Shown in pieces: positions 35,032 through 43,517 of a DNA stretch of 64,000 nt. How positions within the stretch are numbered: position 1 is the first letter of the stretch; every line of letters starts with the position of its first letter. The notes below the pieces were generated by a model. That model did not search any database and was not told the DNA's origin. It worked only from the letters and a program-made list of their open reading frames with translations. Both the position numbers and the translations under genes were made by a program. The stretch covers positions 5,518,001 to 5,582,000 of the forward strand of contig NZ_CP107845.1 in NCBI RefSeq assembly GCF_041431415.1, in the 5' to 3' direction. The DNA comes from Streptomyces sp. NBC_00513 (GTDB lineage: Bacteria; Actinomycetota; Actinomycetes; Streptomycetales; Streptomycetaceae).

Positions 35032-36471
35032 GTGACCACCGAACTGCGTCGTCTGCGCAACTACATCGGCGGGGAGTTCAAGGACGCCGCCGACGGGCGG
35101 ACCACCGAGGTGGTCAACCCCGCCACCGGCGAGGCGTACGCCACCGCACCCCTGTCCGGCCAGGCCGATGTCGACGCGGCCATGGCCGCCGCCGCCGCGG
35201 CCTTCCCGGGCTGGCGCGACACCACCCCCGCGGAGCGGCAGAAGGCCCTGCTCAAGATCGCGGACGCCTTCGAGGCGCGCGCGGACGAGCTCGTCGCCGC
35301 CGAGTCGGAGAACACCGGCAAGCCGCTGGGCCTCACGGCCAGCGAGGAGCTGCCGCCGATGGTGGACCAGATCCGCTTCTTCGCGGGTGCGGCCCGACTG
35401 CTGGAGGGCCGCTCGGCCGGCGAGTACATGGACGGGATGACCTCGATCGTCCGCCGTGAGCCGGTCGGAGTCTGCGCCCAGGTCGCGCCGTGGAACTACC
35501 CGATGATGATGGCCGTGTGGAAGTTCGCCCCGGCCATCGCCGCGGGCAACACCGTGGTGCTCAAGCCCTCGGACACCACCCCGGCCTCCACCGTGCTGAT
35601 GGCCGAGATCATCGACTCGGTCCTCCCCAAGGGCGTCTTCAACGTCGTCTGCGGCGACCGGGAGACCGGCAAGGCCATGGTGGAGCACTCCACCCCGGCC
35701 ATGGCCTCCATCACCGGCTCCGTACGCGCCGGCATGCAGGTCGCCGAGAGCGCCTCGAAGGACGTCAAGCGCGTCCACCTGGAGCTCGGCGGCAAGGCCC
35801 CCGTCGTGGTCTTCGAGGACGCCGACCTGGCCAAGGCCGTCGAGGACATCGCGGTCGCCGGCTACTTCAACGCCGGCCAGGACTGCACCGCCGCCACCCG
35901 CGTGCTGGTGCACGAGTCGATCCACGACGAGTTCGTGGCCGCGCTCGCCAAGGCCGCCTCGGACACCAAGACCGGGCAGCCGGACGACGAGGACGTGCTG
36001 TACGGGCCGCTCAACAACCCGAACCAGCTCAAGCAGGTCGCCGGCTTCATCGAGCGCCTCCCCGCCCACGCCAAGGTCGAGGCGGGCGGCCACCGGGTGG
36101 GCGAGAAGGGCTACTTCTACGCCCCGACCGTGGTGTCCGGCCTGAAGCAGGACGACGAGATCATCCAGAACGAGGTCTTCGGCCCCGTCATCACCGTGCA
36201 GTCCTTCACGGACGAGGCCCAGGCCCTGGAGTACGCGAACGGCGTCGAGTTCGCCCTCGCCTCCTCGGTGTGGACCAAGAACCACGGCCGCGCGATGCGC
36301 ATGTCCAAGAACCTCGACTTCGGCTGCGTGTGGATCAACACCCACATCCCGCTCGTCGCCGAGATGCCCCACGGCGGGTTCAAGAAGTCCGGCTACGGCA
36401 AGGACCTCTCCGCCTACGGCTTCGAGGACTACACCCGCATCAAGCACGTCATGACCTCGCTCGACGGCTGA
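35032..36471 (+). CDS. Gamma-aminobutyraldehyde-type dehydrogenase
   Basis: This 479-residue NAD-dependent aldehyde dehydrogenase has the cofactor and catalytic landmarks PWNYPMMMAVWKFAPAIAAG, LELGGKAPVVVF with the general-base Glu, and GQDCTAATR with the nucleophile Cys. The pattern and context fit oxidation of 4-aminobutyraldehyde to GABA after putrescine transamination. GTG 35032, ten bases after AGGAG, is chosen over GTG 35023. It is divergent from the Lrp/AsnC gene over a 170-base promoter region. Confidence 0.85.
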   Translation: MTTELRRLRNYIGGEFKDAADGRTTEVVNPATGEAYATAPLSGQADVDAAMAAAAAAFPGWRDTTPAERQKALLKIADAFEARADELVAAESENTGKPLGLTASEELPPMVDQIRFFAGAARLLEGRSAGEYMDGMTSIVRREPVGVCAQVAPWNYPMMMAVWKFAPAIAAGNTVVLKPSDTTPASTVLMAEIIDSVLPKGVFNVVCGDRETGKAMVEHSTPAMASITGSVRAGMQVAESASKDVKRVHLELGGKAPVVVFEDADLAKAVEDIAVAGYFNAGQDCTAATRVLVHESIHDEFVAALAKAASDTKTGQPDDEDVLYGPLNNPNQLKQVAGFIERLPAHAKVEAGGHRVGEKGYFYAPTVVSGLKQDDEIIQNEVFGPVITVQSFTDEAQALEYANGVEFALASSVWTKNHGRAMRMSKNLDFGCVWINTHIPLVAEMPHGGFKKSGYGKDLSAYGFEDYTRIKHVMTSLDG

Positions 36472-36575
36472 CCACTCGCCGCGGCGACCGCACTGATCAG
36501 CGCACAGCGCTGAGGGGGCGGGCAGTAGACACGTTGTCTATTGTCCGCCCCTTCGCGTTGCCCGAGGCTGTGGCC

Positions 36576-37754
36576 ATGCCTGAACTCGCCTTCTCCCGGC
36601 GCTCGGCGCTGCGCGGCCTCGGCGCCGTGGTCCTGCCGGCCGCGCTCACCGCCTGCGGGGTTCCCGCCGCCTTCGTCCCCGAAGACCGGCGGGAGGGGCC
36701 GGACCGATCCGCCCGGGACCGAAGTCTCGCCTTCTCCAACTGGCCGCTCTACATCGACACCGACGAGGAGGACGAGGCGCGCCGGCCGACGTTGGACGAG
36801 TTCTCGCAGAAGACCGGCATCGAGGTCCGGTACACCGAGGAGATCAACGACAACGACGAGTTCTTCGGCAAGATCAGTCCGGCGCTCATGAACCACCAGG
36901 AGACCGGCCACGACCTCGTGGTGGTCAGCGACTGGATGGCCGCCCGCTTCGTCCATCTGGGCTGGGCCCAGAAGATGGACCGCTCGGCCCAGTCGAACGT
37001 GGCCAAGTACCTGGATCCCCAACTCCGTTCCCCCGCCTTCGACGAGGGCCGGCTGCACACCGTCCCCTGGCAGTCGGGCATCACCGGCATCGCCTACAAC
37101 CGCAAGGCCCTGGGCCGGGAGCTCAAGTCCGTCAAGGACCTCTGGCAGCCCGATCTCGCGGGCAAGGTGACGCTCTTCTCCGGGCTCGACGAGTCCTTCG
37201 CCCTGCTGATGCAGGGTGACGGCGTGGACGTCACCCGCTGGACCGAGGCGGACTTCCACCGCATGTGCGATCAGGTCGAGCGCATGGTCAGGAAGAGGCA
37301 CATCCGCCGCTTCACCGGCAACGACTACACCTCCGACCTGAGCAAGGGCGACGTCCTGGCCTGTCAGGCCTACTCCGGCGACGTCATCCAACTCCAGGCC
37401 GACAACCCCGACATCGAGTTCGTGGTGCCCGAGGAAGGGGCCGAACTCTGGGCCGAGAGCCTGCTCGTCCCCAACCTGGCGCGCCACAAGGCCAACGCCG
37501 AAGCCCTCGTGGACCACTACTACGACCCGGCGGTGGCCGCCCGGCTCGCGGCGTCCGTCAACTACGTCTGTCCGGTCCCGGCCGCCCGCGAGGTGCTGGC
37601 GGGCTCCGACGACGAGGAGACCGCGGAACTGGCCGAGAACCCGCTGATCTTCCCCGACGACGAGATGCGCCGGCGTCTCGTCGTGGCTCGGGACATCTCC
37701 TCGGTGGAACGCCGCTCCTTCGCCAAGCGGTGGAACGCCATCGTCGGTCTCTGA
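36576..37754 (+). CDS. Polyamine-binding lipoprotein (PotD-like), first copy
   Basis: This 392-residue protein begins with an Arg-rich segment (SRRSALRGL) resembling a Tat signal, then lipobox LTAC. The mature part has FSNWPLYIDTDE, RPTLDEFSQKTGIEVRYTEE and FTGNDYTSDL, matching spermidine/putrescine-binding proteins and the second copy at 43518. No permease or ATPase adjoins it, so it may use the PotABC proteins encoded at 44.9-47.8 kb. Confidence 0.85.
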   Translation: MPELAFSRRSALRGLGAVVLPAALTACGVPAAFVPEDRREGPDRSARDRSLAFSNWPLYIDTDEEDEARRPTLDEFSQKTGIEVRYTEEINDNDEFFGKISPALMNHQETGHDLVVVSDWMAARFVHLGWAQKMDRSAQSNVAKYLDPQLRSPAFDEGRLHTVPWQSGITGIAYNRKALGRELKSVKDLWQPDLAGKVTLFSGLDESFALLMQGDGVDVTRWTEADFHRMCDQVERMVRKRHIRRFTGNDYTSDLSKGDVLACQAYSGDVIQLQADNPDIEFVVPEEGAELWAESLLVPNLARHKANAEALVDHYYDPAVAARLAASVNYVCPVPAAREVLAGSDDEETAELAENPLIFPDDEMRRRLVVARDISSVERRSFAKRWNAIVGL

Positions 37755-38106
37755 GGGGGAGGTCCGCGACCGGCCTCCGACCGGCCTCCGACCGGGACTT
37801 GGGCGGGTCCGCTCCGCTGCTGAGCCCGTCCGTCCGCGCGCGTTCCCCATCACCGTTCTGGTTGCCCCGCAACGGGGCGCCCGCCCTTCGGAGTCGGCAT
37901 GACGTTCTCCCCCTGTCGATCGCATGTCTTGGGGGGTGGTGTCACCGGCTCCGGAGGCATCGACAGACCGCCGCCAATCGGCGGACGGCAGTGCGGGATC
38001 GCGGGGGACCAGGAACGGCATGGTGACGGCCAACTGCACCAGCAGCGTCAGTCCCAGGTCCGGCCGGCGCGGGTCGGCCCGGCGGACGCGCTCGCCCAGG
38101 CCCGTG
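37755..38106. other. 352-base gap, no clear gene
   Basis: Between two convergent genes there is a short tandem repeat of an 11-base GACCGGCCTCC unit (about 37768-37798). A minus-strand frame (about 37870-38106) reads LVQLAVTMPFLVPRDPALPS, which looks like a membrane-protein fragment but has no start or ribosome site. It may be a remnant or chance. Confidence 0.4.
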
Positions 38107-38796
38107 TCACCGACGCCGCTCGGCCCGTACGGCCGTCAGCGCGTCCACCCGGTTGGTCGTGATGGAGTCGACCCCCGCCGCGATGAGCGCGCGCATCGAC
38201 CGCTTCGTGTCGGCGGTCCACGCCGACACGAGCAGGCCGTCCCGGTGCAGGGCGTCGGTCAACTCCCGGTCGACGAGCCCGAAGCGGTAGTTGAGCCAGG
38301 CCGGGGCCACCGCGTCGATGAGCACCCGGCGCGGCGGCGACAGGGTGGTCCAGGTCAGCGCGATCTCCGCGCCCGGGTCGGCGGCCCGCACCGCGAGCAT
38401 CGATTCCGGGCCCGCGCAGTAGTAGGTGCGCTCCCGCGCCCCGCACTCGCGGACCTGGTCCACGACCGTCCGCACCGCGTCGGAGTCGGCGCCCGGAAGG
38501 TCCACCATCACCCGGCCCGCGCCCGCCGCCTCCAAGGCCTCGCGCAGGGTGGGGATCCCGCCCCGCGCGAGCTCCTTGAGCTGGGGAGCCGTGACGGCGT
38601 CGAGCCGCACGTCATGCCCCCACAGCCGTTGGAGCGTCTCGTCGTGCAGGACGACCGGGACCCGGTCACGGGTGAGCCGGACGTCGATCTCGACCGCGTC
38701 CGCCCCCCGGGCGAAGGCGGAGCGGATCGAGTCGAGGGTGTTCTCGCGGACACGGTAGGGGTCGCCTCGGTGGCCGACGGCAGTCAGGGTGCGCAT
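38107..38796 (-). CDS. Glycerophosphodiester phosphodiesterase
   Basis: This 229-residue enzyme cleaves glycerophosphodiesters to glycerol 3-phosphate and an alcohol. The GDPD motif appears in order: VGHRGDPYRVRENTLDSIRS (HRG and EN), AVEIDVRLTRDRVPVVLHDE (ExD and HD), and AWTADTKRSMRALIAAGVDS near the end. There is no signal peptide, so it is cytoplasmic. An alternative start is ATG 38805. The adenosine-deaminase-family gene lies just upstream on the same strand. Confidence 0.88.
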   Translation of the reverse strand: MRTLTAVGHRGDPYRVRENTLDSIRSAFARGADAVEIDVRLTRDRVPVVLHDETLQRLWGHDVRLDAVTAPQLKELARGGIPTLREALEAAGAGRVMVDLPGADSDAVRTVVDQVRECGARERTYYCAGPESMLAVRAADPGAEIALTWTTLSPPRRVLIDAVAPAWLNYRFGLVDRELTDALHRDGLLVSAWTADTKRSMRALIAAGVDSITTNRVDALTAVRAERRR

Positions 38797-38817
38797 GCAC
38801 CCCATTCTGCTCGGGCG

Positions 38818-39843
38818 TCAGGAGGCCAACCACGTGTCCGTGTACGTGTCGATCTCCGCGGTGAGCCGCGCCTTGCCCGCCGGGTCGAGGAAGGAGGCCT
38901 CGACGGCGTTCTTGGCCAGCTGCGCCAGACCGCGCTCGTCGAGGTCGAGGAGCCGTGCGGCCACCGCGTACTCGTTGTTGAGGTCGGAGCCGAACATCGG
39001 CGGGTCGTCGCTGTTGATGGTGACGAGCACGCCCGCCGCGACCATCTCCTTGACGGGGTGCGCGTCCATGTCGGTCACCACGCGGGTGGCGATGTTCGAG
39101 GTCGGGCAGACCTCCAGCGCGATCCGGTGCTCGGCGAGGTAGGCCAGCAGCTCGGGGTCCCGGACGGAGGTCGTGCCGTGGCCGATGCGCTCGGCGCCCA
39201 ACTCGCGGATGGCGTCCCAGACGGTCTCCGGCCCGGTGGACTCGCCGGCGTGCGGCACGCTGTGCAGGCCGGCTGCCCGGGCCCGGTCGAAGTACGGCTT
39301 GAACTGGGGGCGCGGGACACCGATCTCCGGACCGCCCAGGCCGAAGGAGACCAGGCCCTCGGGGCGCAGGTCGACCGCGAGGCGGGTGGTCTCGGCCGCG
39401 GCCTCCAGGCCCGCTTCGCCGGGGATGTCGAAGCACCAGCGCAGGATGACCCCGAGTTCGGCCTCGGCGTCCTTGCGGGCGTCCTCGATGGCCTCCATGA
39501 ACGCCTTCTCCTCGATGCCGCGGCGGGTGGAGGAGTACGGGGTGATCGTCAGCTCGGCGTAGCGGATGTTCTGCCGGGCCATGTCGCGGGCGACCTCGAA
39601 GGTCAGCGTGCGCACGTCGTCGGGGGTGCGGACCAGGTCGACGACGGACAGGTAGACCTCGATGAAGTGGGCGAAGTCCGTGAAGGTGAAGTAATCGGCG
39701 AGCGCCTCGGGGTCGGTGGGGACCTTCGAGTCGGGGTGCCGGGAGGCGAGCTCGGCCACGATGCGCGGGGAGGCCGAGCCGACGTGGTGGACGTGGAGTT
39801 CGGCCTTGGGAAGCCCCGCGATGAAGGGGTGCAGGTCGGGCAT
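38818..39843 (-). CDS. Adenosine-deaminase-family enzyme
   Basis: This 341-residue metal-dependent deaminase has HVHHVGSASPRI as the N-terminal metal-binding HxH, SVPHAGES with the third His, RIGHGTTSVRD, and INSDDPPMFG with the late Asp pair. The variant HVHHVGSA instead of HxHLDGS, and FGLGGPE instead of a DLAGxE motif, recall members I remember acting on 6-aminodeoxyfutalosine in menaquinone synthesis; ordinary adenosine deaminase remains possible. ATG 39843 has GGAGG just upstream. Confidence 0.82.
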   Translation of the reverse strand: MPDLHPFIAGLPKAELHVHHVGSASPRIVAELASRHPDSKVPTDPEALADYFTFTDFAHFIEVYLSVVDLVRTPDDVRTLTFEVARDMARQNIRYAELTITPYSSTRRGIEEKAFMEAIEDARKDAEAELGVILRWCFDIPGEAGLEAAAETTRLAVDLRPEGLVSFGLGGPEIGVPRPQFKPYFDRARAAGLHSVPHAGESTGPETVWDAIRELGAERIGHGTTSVRDPELLAYLAEHRIALEVCPTSNIATRVVTDMDAHPVKEMVAAGVLVTINSDDPPMFGSDLNNEYAVAARLLDLDERGLAQLAKNAVEASFLDPAGKARLTAEIDTYTDTWLAS

Positions 39844-39951
39844 GGGTGCCTCCGGGAGGACACGGGTTCGGGCAGGTCGGCTTCATCGTAGGCAGGCCCG
39901 GGGAGTGTCGGTGGCAGCACTTAGCATGGCTGTACGAGAGGGGGGTGCCGT

Positions 39952-40656
39952 ATGACCGACCAGAGCCCTGAGCCGTCCGACCCGTGGGCACCGCCCGAGC
40001 GACCGGCGGTGGACCTGGGCAAACCGGCCGTGGACCTGGGCAAGGGGCGGGGCGGGTCCGGGGACGCGGGTGTGCACGACCAGCCGACGATCGCCGGCAT
40101 GCCGGGCGCGACGACCGGCCGGTCCTTCGACACGGCCGCGCAGCCCTTCGACACGACTCCCCACCCCTTCGGCACGGCCCCGCAGTCCTTCGGCGCGACC
40201 GCGCCGATCGACCCCGCCGGCTCCTGGGGGCAGGCTCCCGGTCCCGCGTACGGGTATCCGGCGCAGCCCGATCCCGCCGGATACGGCTACCCCGGGGCCC
40301 AGTTGCCGGGGCGGCCCGCACCCTACACACCCTGGTCCCCCGTGCCGACCCCGCCGAGCAACGGCCTCGCCATCACGGGGTTCGTACTCGGCCTGCTCTC
40401 GGTCCTCGCCTGCCCGACCATGGTCGGCCCCATCGCGCTCGGCATCGCCGGGATCGTCTTCGGCGCACTCGGCCGGGGCAAGGCGAACCGGGGCGAGGCA
40501 GGCAACGGCGGGCTCGCGCTGGCCGGTCTCATCCTCGGTTCCGTCGGCATCGTGATCGGCGTCCTGGTGACCGCGGCCTTCCTCCTCGGCCCGACCTTCG
40601 AGGACGTCGACCGCGACGGGCCGTACGAGGACACCGGGGTCCAGGAGCGAATATGA
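39952..40656 (+). CDS. DUF4190 membrane protein
   Basis: This 234-residue protein has a 135-residue disordered N-terminus rich in Pro, Gly and Asp with short repeats (PAVDLGK twice, FDTA/FGTA units). Two linked membrane segments follow (about residues 141-165 and 182-205, LAITGFVLGLLSVLACPT and LALAGLILGSVGIVIGVLV), matching DUF4190. Function unknown. Confidence 0.78.
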   Translation: MTDQSPEPSDPWAPPERPAVDLGKPAVDLGKGRGGSGDAGVHDQPTIAGMPGATTGRSFDTAAQPFDTTPHPFGTAPQSFGATAPIDPAGSWGQAPGPAYGYPAQPDPAGYGYPGAQLPGRPAPYTPWSPVPTPPSNGLAITGFVLGLLSVLACPTMVGPIALGIAGIVFGALGRGKANRGEAGNGGLALAGLILGSVGIVIGVLVTAAFLLGPTFEDVDRDGPYEDTGVQERI

Positions 40657-40718
40657 CCCCCGTCGACGCCGGTGGGGAACCGGGCGTGGGAGCCCGGTGG
40701 GGGACCGGTCGTCGCCGG

Positions 40719-41210
40719 TCAGACCCGCGCCGCCATCAGCAGCGTCGGCACCATGACGACCGCGTCGCCGTCCGTCCCGACCGAACCGACGCTGTCGTCG
40801 CCGTCGCCGCCGTCACCGCCGAGGTCGGACCCGGTACCGCGTGACAGGGGGACCCAGATCAGCCCCACCATTCGGGGACAGTCGCACACCAGGTCCTCGT
40901 CGACCCCGAGGCGGGGCTCCCCGGGCGCGACGTCCACGCGGTAGCAGGCGGTCCAGCCGGAGGGGTACGGCGCCTCGTACGCGAACCGCACGTCCAGGGC
41001 GTGCAGGCCGACCTCCTCGGCCACCTCGCGCCGTACCGCCTCGGCGGGTTCCTCCCCGGCCTCCAGGCCGCCGCCGGGCAGCGTCCAGTACTCCGGTCCG
41101 TCGTGTCGACCGGTGGGCCCCGTGCCCCGCTCCCGCACCATGAGCACGCAGCCGTCCCGGATGATCACCGCGGCGACCCGGCGTCGGCCGGGTATGCCCG
41201 GACCCGTCAC
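40719..41210 (-). CDS. Nudix hydrolase
   Basis: This 163-residue Nudix protein has GGGLEAGEEPAEAVRREVAE followed by EVGL, intact metal residues, and a Gly/Asp/Ser-rich C-terminal tail (GDGGDGDDSVGSVG). GTG 41210 overlaps the stop of the NADAR gene (GTGA), so both are translated together. The pairing suggests a shared role in nucleotide clean-up, as inference. Confidence 0.82.
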   Translation of the reverse strand: MTGPGIPGRRRVAAVIIRDGCVLMVRERGTGPTGRHDGPEYWTLPGGGLEAGEEPAEAVRREVAEEVGLHALDVRFAYEAPYPSGWTACYRVDVAPGEPRLGVDEDLVCDCPRMVGLIWVPLSRGTGSDLGGDGGDGDDSVGSVGTDGDAVVMVPTLLMAARV

Positions 41211-41761
41211 GCGGCGTCCGTCCGCAGCCGGTCCCGGGCCTCCATGAGGGCGAAGCCGAGCAGGTTCAGCCCGCACCACCGGGCCGGGTCCAGGGCCCGC
41301 TCGTCGTCGGCCGCCAGCCCGATGCCCCAGATCCGGTCCATCGGGCTCGCCTCCACGAGCACCCGGTTCCCGGTGCCCAGCAGGTACCCGCGCAGCGCCG
41401 GATCGGAGCCGAACTTGTGCACGCTGCCCTCCACGACCAGCGCGAACCGTTCCCGCTCCCAGACGGCGTTGTCGAAGTCGCGCACGAGGCGCCCGGCCTT
41501 CTTCGCCTCGGCCGGGGTGCCGGCCTCCAGCGCGGCACGCTCCGCCTCGGCGTCCCCGAATATCCTGGCCTTGCCGGCCATCATCCAGTGCTCCGCGGTG
41601 GCGTACCGGACCTCACCCACAGTGAAAGCGGAAGGCCACCACTGGCTGAGGCAGCTCGGTCCGAGCGTCCCGTCAGTGCGCGGGCGGTGCCCCCAGAACG
41701 GCAGGAACTTCAGCCGGTCACCCCGGCTGACCTGCTTGATCAATGCGTCGATCATCTCCAT
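41207..41761 (-). CDS. NADAR (YbiA/DUF1768) family protein
   Basis: This protein of about 184 residues has FLPFWGHRPR at the N-terminus, YATAEHWMMAGKARIFGD, and the late motif DRIWGIGLAADDERAL then WCGLNLLGFALM, typical of NADAR proteins. Characterised members split the N-glycosidic bond of riboflavin-pathway intermediates or remove ADP-ribose from DNA or protein. Start ATG 41761 is chosen as nearest the conserved block; 41851 is possible. Confidence 0.85.
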   Translation of the reverse strand: MEMIDALIKQVSRGDRLKFLPFWGHRPRTDGTLGPSCLSQWWPSAFTVGEVRYATAEHWMMAGKARIFGDAEAERAALEAGTPAEAKKAGRLVRDFDNAVWERERFALVVEGSVHKFGSDPALRGYLLGTGNRVLVEASPMDRIWGIGLAADDERALDPARWCGLNLLGFALMEARDRLRTDAA

Positions 41762-41832
41762 GCACGCGAGTCTGGCAGTCGCCACGGACACTTCGTACGG
41801 GATTTCCGGCGCGCCTCGACACATGGTCGACC

Positions 41833-41868
41833 GATTCCGTCGCGTAATCAAAAGGCAACAACGGAATC
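41833..41868. promoter_or_regulatory. Inverted repeat before the second aldehyde dehydrogenase
   Basis: GATTCCGT (41833-41840) and ACGGAATC (41861-41868) form an 8-base inverted repeat with 20 bases between. It lies in the 194-base divergent region between the NADAR gene and the polyamine operon and is a candidate operator. Confidence 0.4.
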
Positions 41869-41955
41869 ACTTGGCCGAGGCCCTTGCCTCTGTCAGGATC
41901 GGCACTCAATTCGGGCTGTAGTCCGAACTGTAGCTACGGAGAGCGTGAGAGCGTG

Positions 41956-43470
41956 ATGGGCAACCGCTTCCAGGTCAAGGACCGCTTCGCGGACGGCGCG
42001 CAGTACATCGACGGCAGGCTCAGGGCCGGCACCTCCGGTCAGTCACACACCGTGATCGACCCGGCCACCGGCGACGAGGTCCTCACCTACGAACTCGCGG
42101 GCACCGCGGACGTGGACGAGGCCGTGGCCGCCGCCAAGAGGGCCTTCCCGGCCTGGTCCGCCGCCACCCCCGGGGAGCGCTCGGACGCGCTGCACCGGCT
42201 GGCCGCCGTACTGGCCGAGCAGGCCGACGACTTCGCCCACGCCGAGTCGATCCAGTGCGGCAAGCCGCTCAAGCTGTCCACGGAGTTCGACGTACCGGGG
42301 ACCATCGACAACACCGCCTTCTTCGCGGGCGCCGCCCGCCACCTCCAGGGCCAGGCCGCCGCCGAGTACTCCGGCGACCACACCTCCTACGTGCGCCGCG
42401 AGGCCATCGGGGTGGTCGGCTCCATCGCCCCCTGGAACTATCCGCTCCAGATGGCCGCATGGAAGATCCTCCCGGCCATCGCCGCGGGCAACACCATCGT
42501 GCTGAAGCCCGCCGAGTTGACCCCGCTGACCTCCCTGATGTTCGCCCAGGCGGCCAAGGACGCGGGCCTGCCCGACGGCGTGATCAACATCGTCACCGGC
42601 GCCGGCCGGGAGGCGGGGGAGCACCTCGTCGGACACCCGGACGTCGTCATGACCTCGTTCACCGGCTCGACCGCCGTCGGCAAGCGGGTCGCCGAGATCG
42701 CCACCGCCACCGTCAAGCGGCTCCACCTGGAGCTCGGCGGGAAGGCCCCCTTCCTTGTCTTCGACGACGCCGACCTGGAGGCCGCCGCGCACGGCGCCGT
42801 CGCCGCCTCCCTCATCAACACCGGCCAGGACTGCACCGCCGCCACCCGCGCGTACGTCCAGCGCCCCCTGCACGACGCCTTCGTCGCGCGGGTCGCCGAG
42901 CTGATGGAGACCGTCCGCCTCGGGGACCCGTTCGCGCCCACCACGGACCTCGGCCCGCTGGTCTCGCACGCCCAGCGCGACCGGGTCGCCGGGTTCGTCG
43001 AACGCGCCCGCTCCTACGCCACGGTCGTCACCGGCGGCGAGAGCCCCGGGGGAGACCTGGCCGGCGGGGCGTACTACCGGCCGACCCTGATCTCCGGCGC
43101 GGCCCAGGACAGCGAGGTCGTCCAGTCCGAGATCTTCGGGCCGGTCCTCGTGGTCCTGCCGTTCGACACCGACGACGAGGGCCTCGCACTGGCCAACGAC
43201 ACCCCGTACGGACTCGCGGCCTCCGCCTGGAGCCGGGACCTCTACCGGGCGAACCGGGCCACCCGCGAGCTCAAGGCGGGTTGCGTGTGGATCAACGACC
43301 ACATCCCGATCATCAGCGAGATGCCTCACGGGGGCTACAAGGCCAGCGGCTTCGGAAAGGACATGAGCTCGTACTCCTTCGAGGAGTACACGCAGGTCAA
43401 GCATGTGATGTACGACAACACCGCGGTCGCCGCGAAGGACTGGCACCGCACGATCTTCGGGGACCGATAG
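41956..43470 (+). CDS. Gamma-aminobutyraldehyde-type dehydrogenase, second copy
   Basis: This 504-residue aldehyde dehydrogenase has PWNYPLQMAAWKILPAIAAG, LELGGKAPFLVFDD and the catalytic Cys in GQDCTAATRAY. It is closely related to the copy at 35032, and the C-terminus carries a further 20 residues. It is the first gene of a likely operon with PotD-, PotA-, PotB- and PotC-like proteins and the FAD oxidase. Start at ATG 41956; GTG 41953 adjoins it. Confidence 0.87.
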   Translation: MGNRFQVKDRFADGAQYIDGRLRAGTSGQSHTVIDPATGDEVLTYELAGTADVDEAVAAAKRAFPAWSAATPGERSDALHRLAAVLAEQADDFAHAESIQCGKPLKLSTEFDVPGTIDNTAFFAGAARHLQGQAAAEYSGDHTSYVRREAIGVVGSIAPWNYPLQMAAWKILPAIAAGNTIVLKPAELTPLTSLMFAQAAKDAGLPDGVINIVTGAGREAGEHLVGHPDVVMTSFTGSTAVGKRVAEIATATVKRLHLELGGKAPFLVFDDADLEAAAHGAVAASLINTGQDCTAATRAYVQRPLHDAFVARVAELMETVRLGDPFAPTTDLGPLVSHAQRDRVAGFVERARSYATVVTGGESPGGDLAGGAYYRPTLISGAAQDSEVVQSEIFGPVLVVLPFDTDDEGLALANDTPYGLAASAWSRDLYRANRATRELKAGCVWINDHIPIISEMPHGGYKASGFGKDMSSYSFEEYTQVKHVMYDNTAVAAKDWHRTIFGDR

Positions 43471-43517
43471 CCACGACGCCGCCGCCGGCGGCCCTGCCAC
43501 CCGAAAGGGCACAGTCC

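Noticed and set aside
36429..38039. 536-codon minus-strand frame over the polyamine-binding protein gene
   Set aside because: It is antisense to a well-supported gene and is a typical high-GC shadow frame. Only its first part, in the 37.8-38.1 kb gap, might be a remnant.
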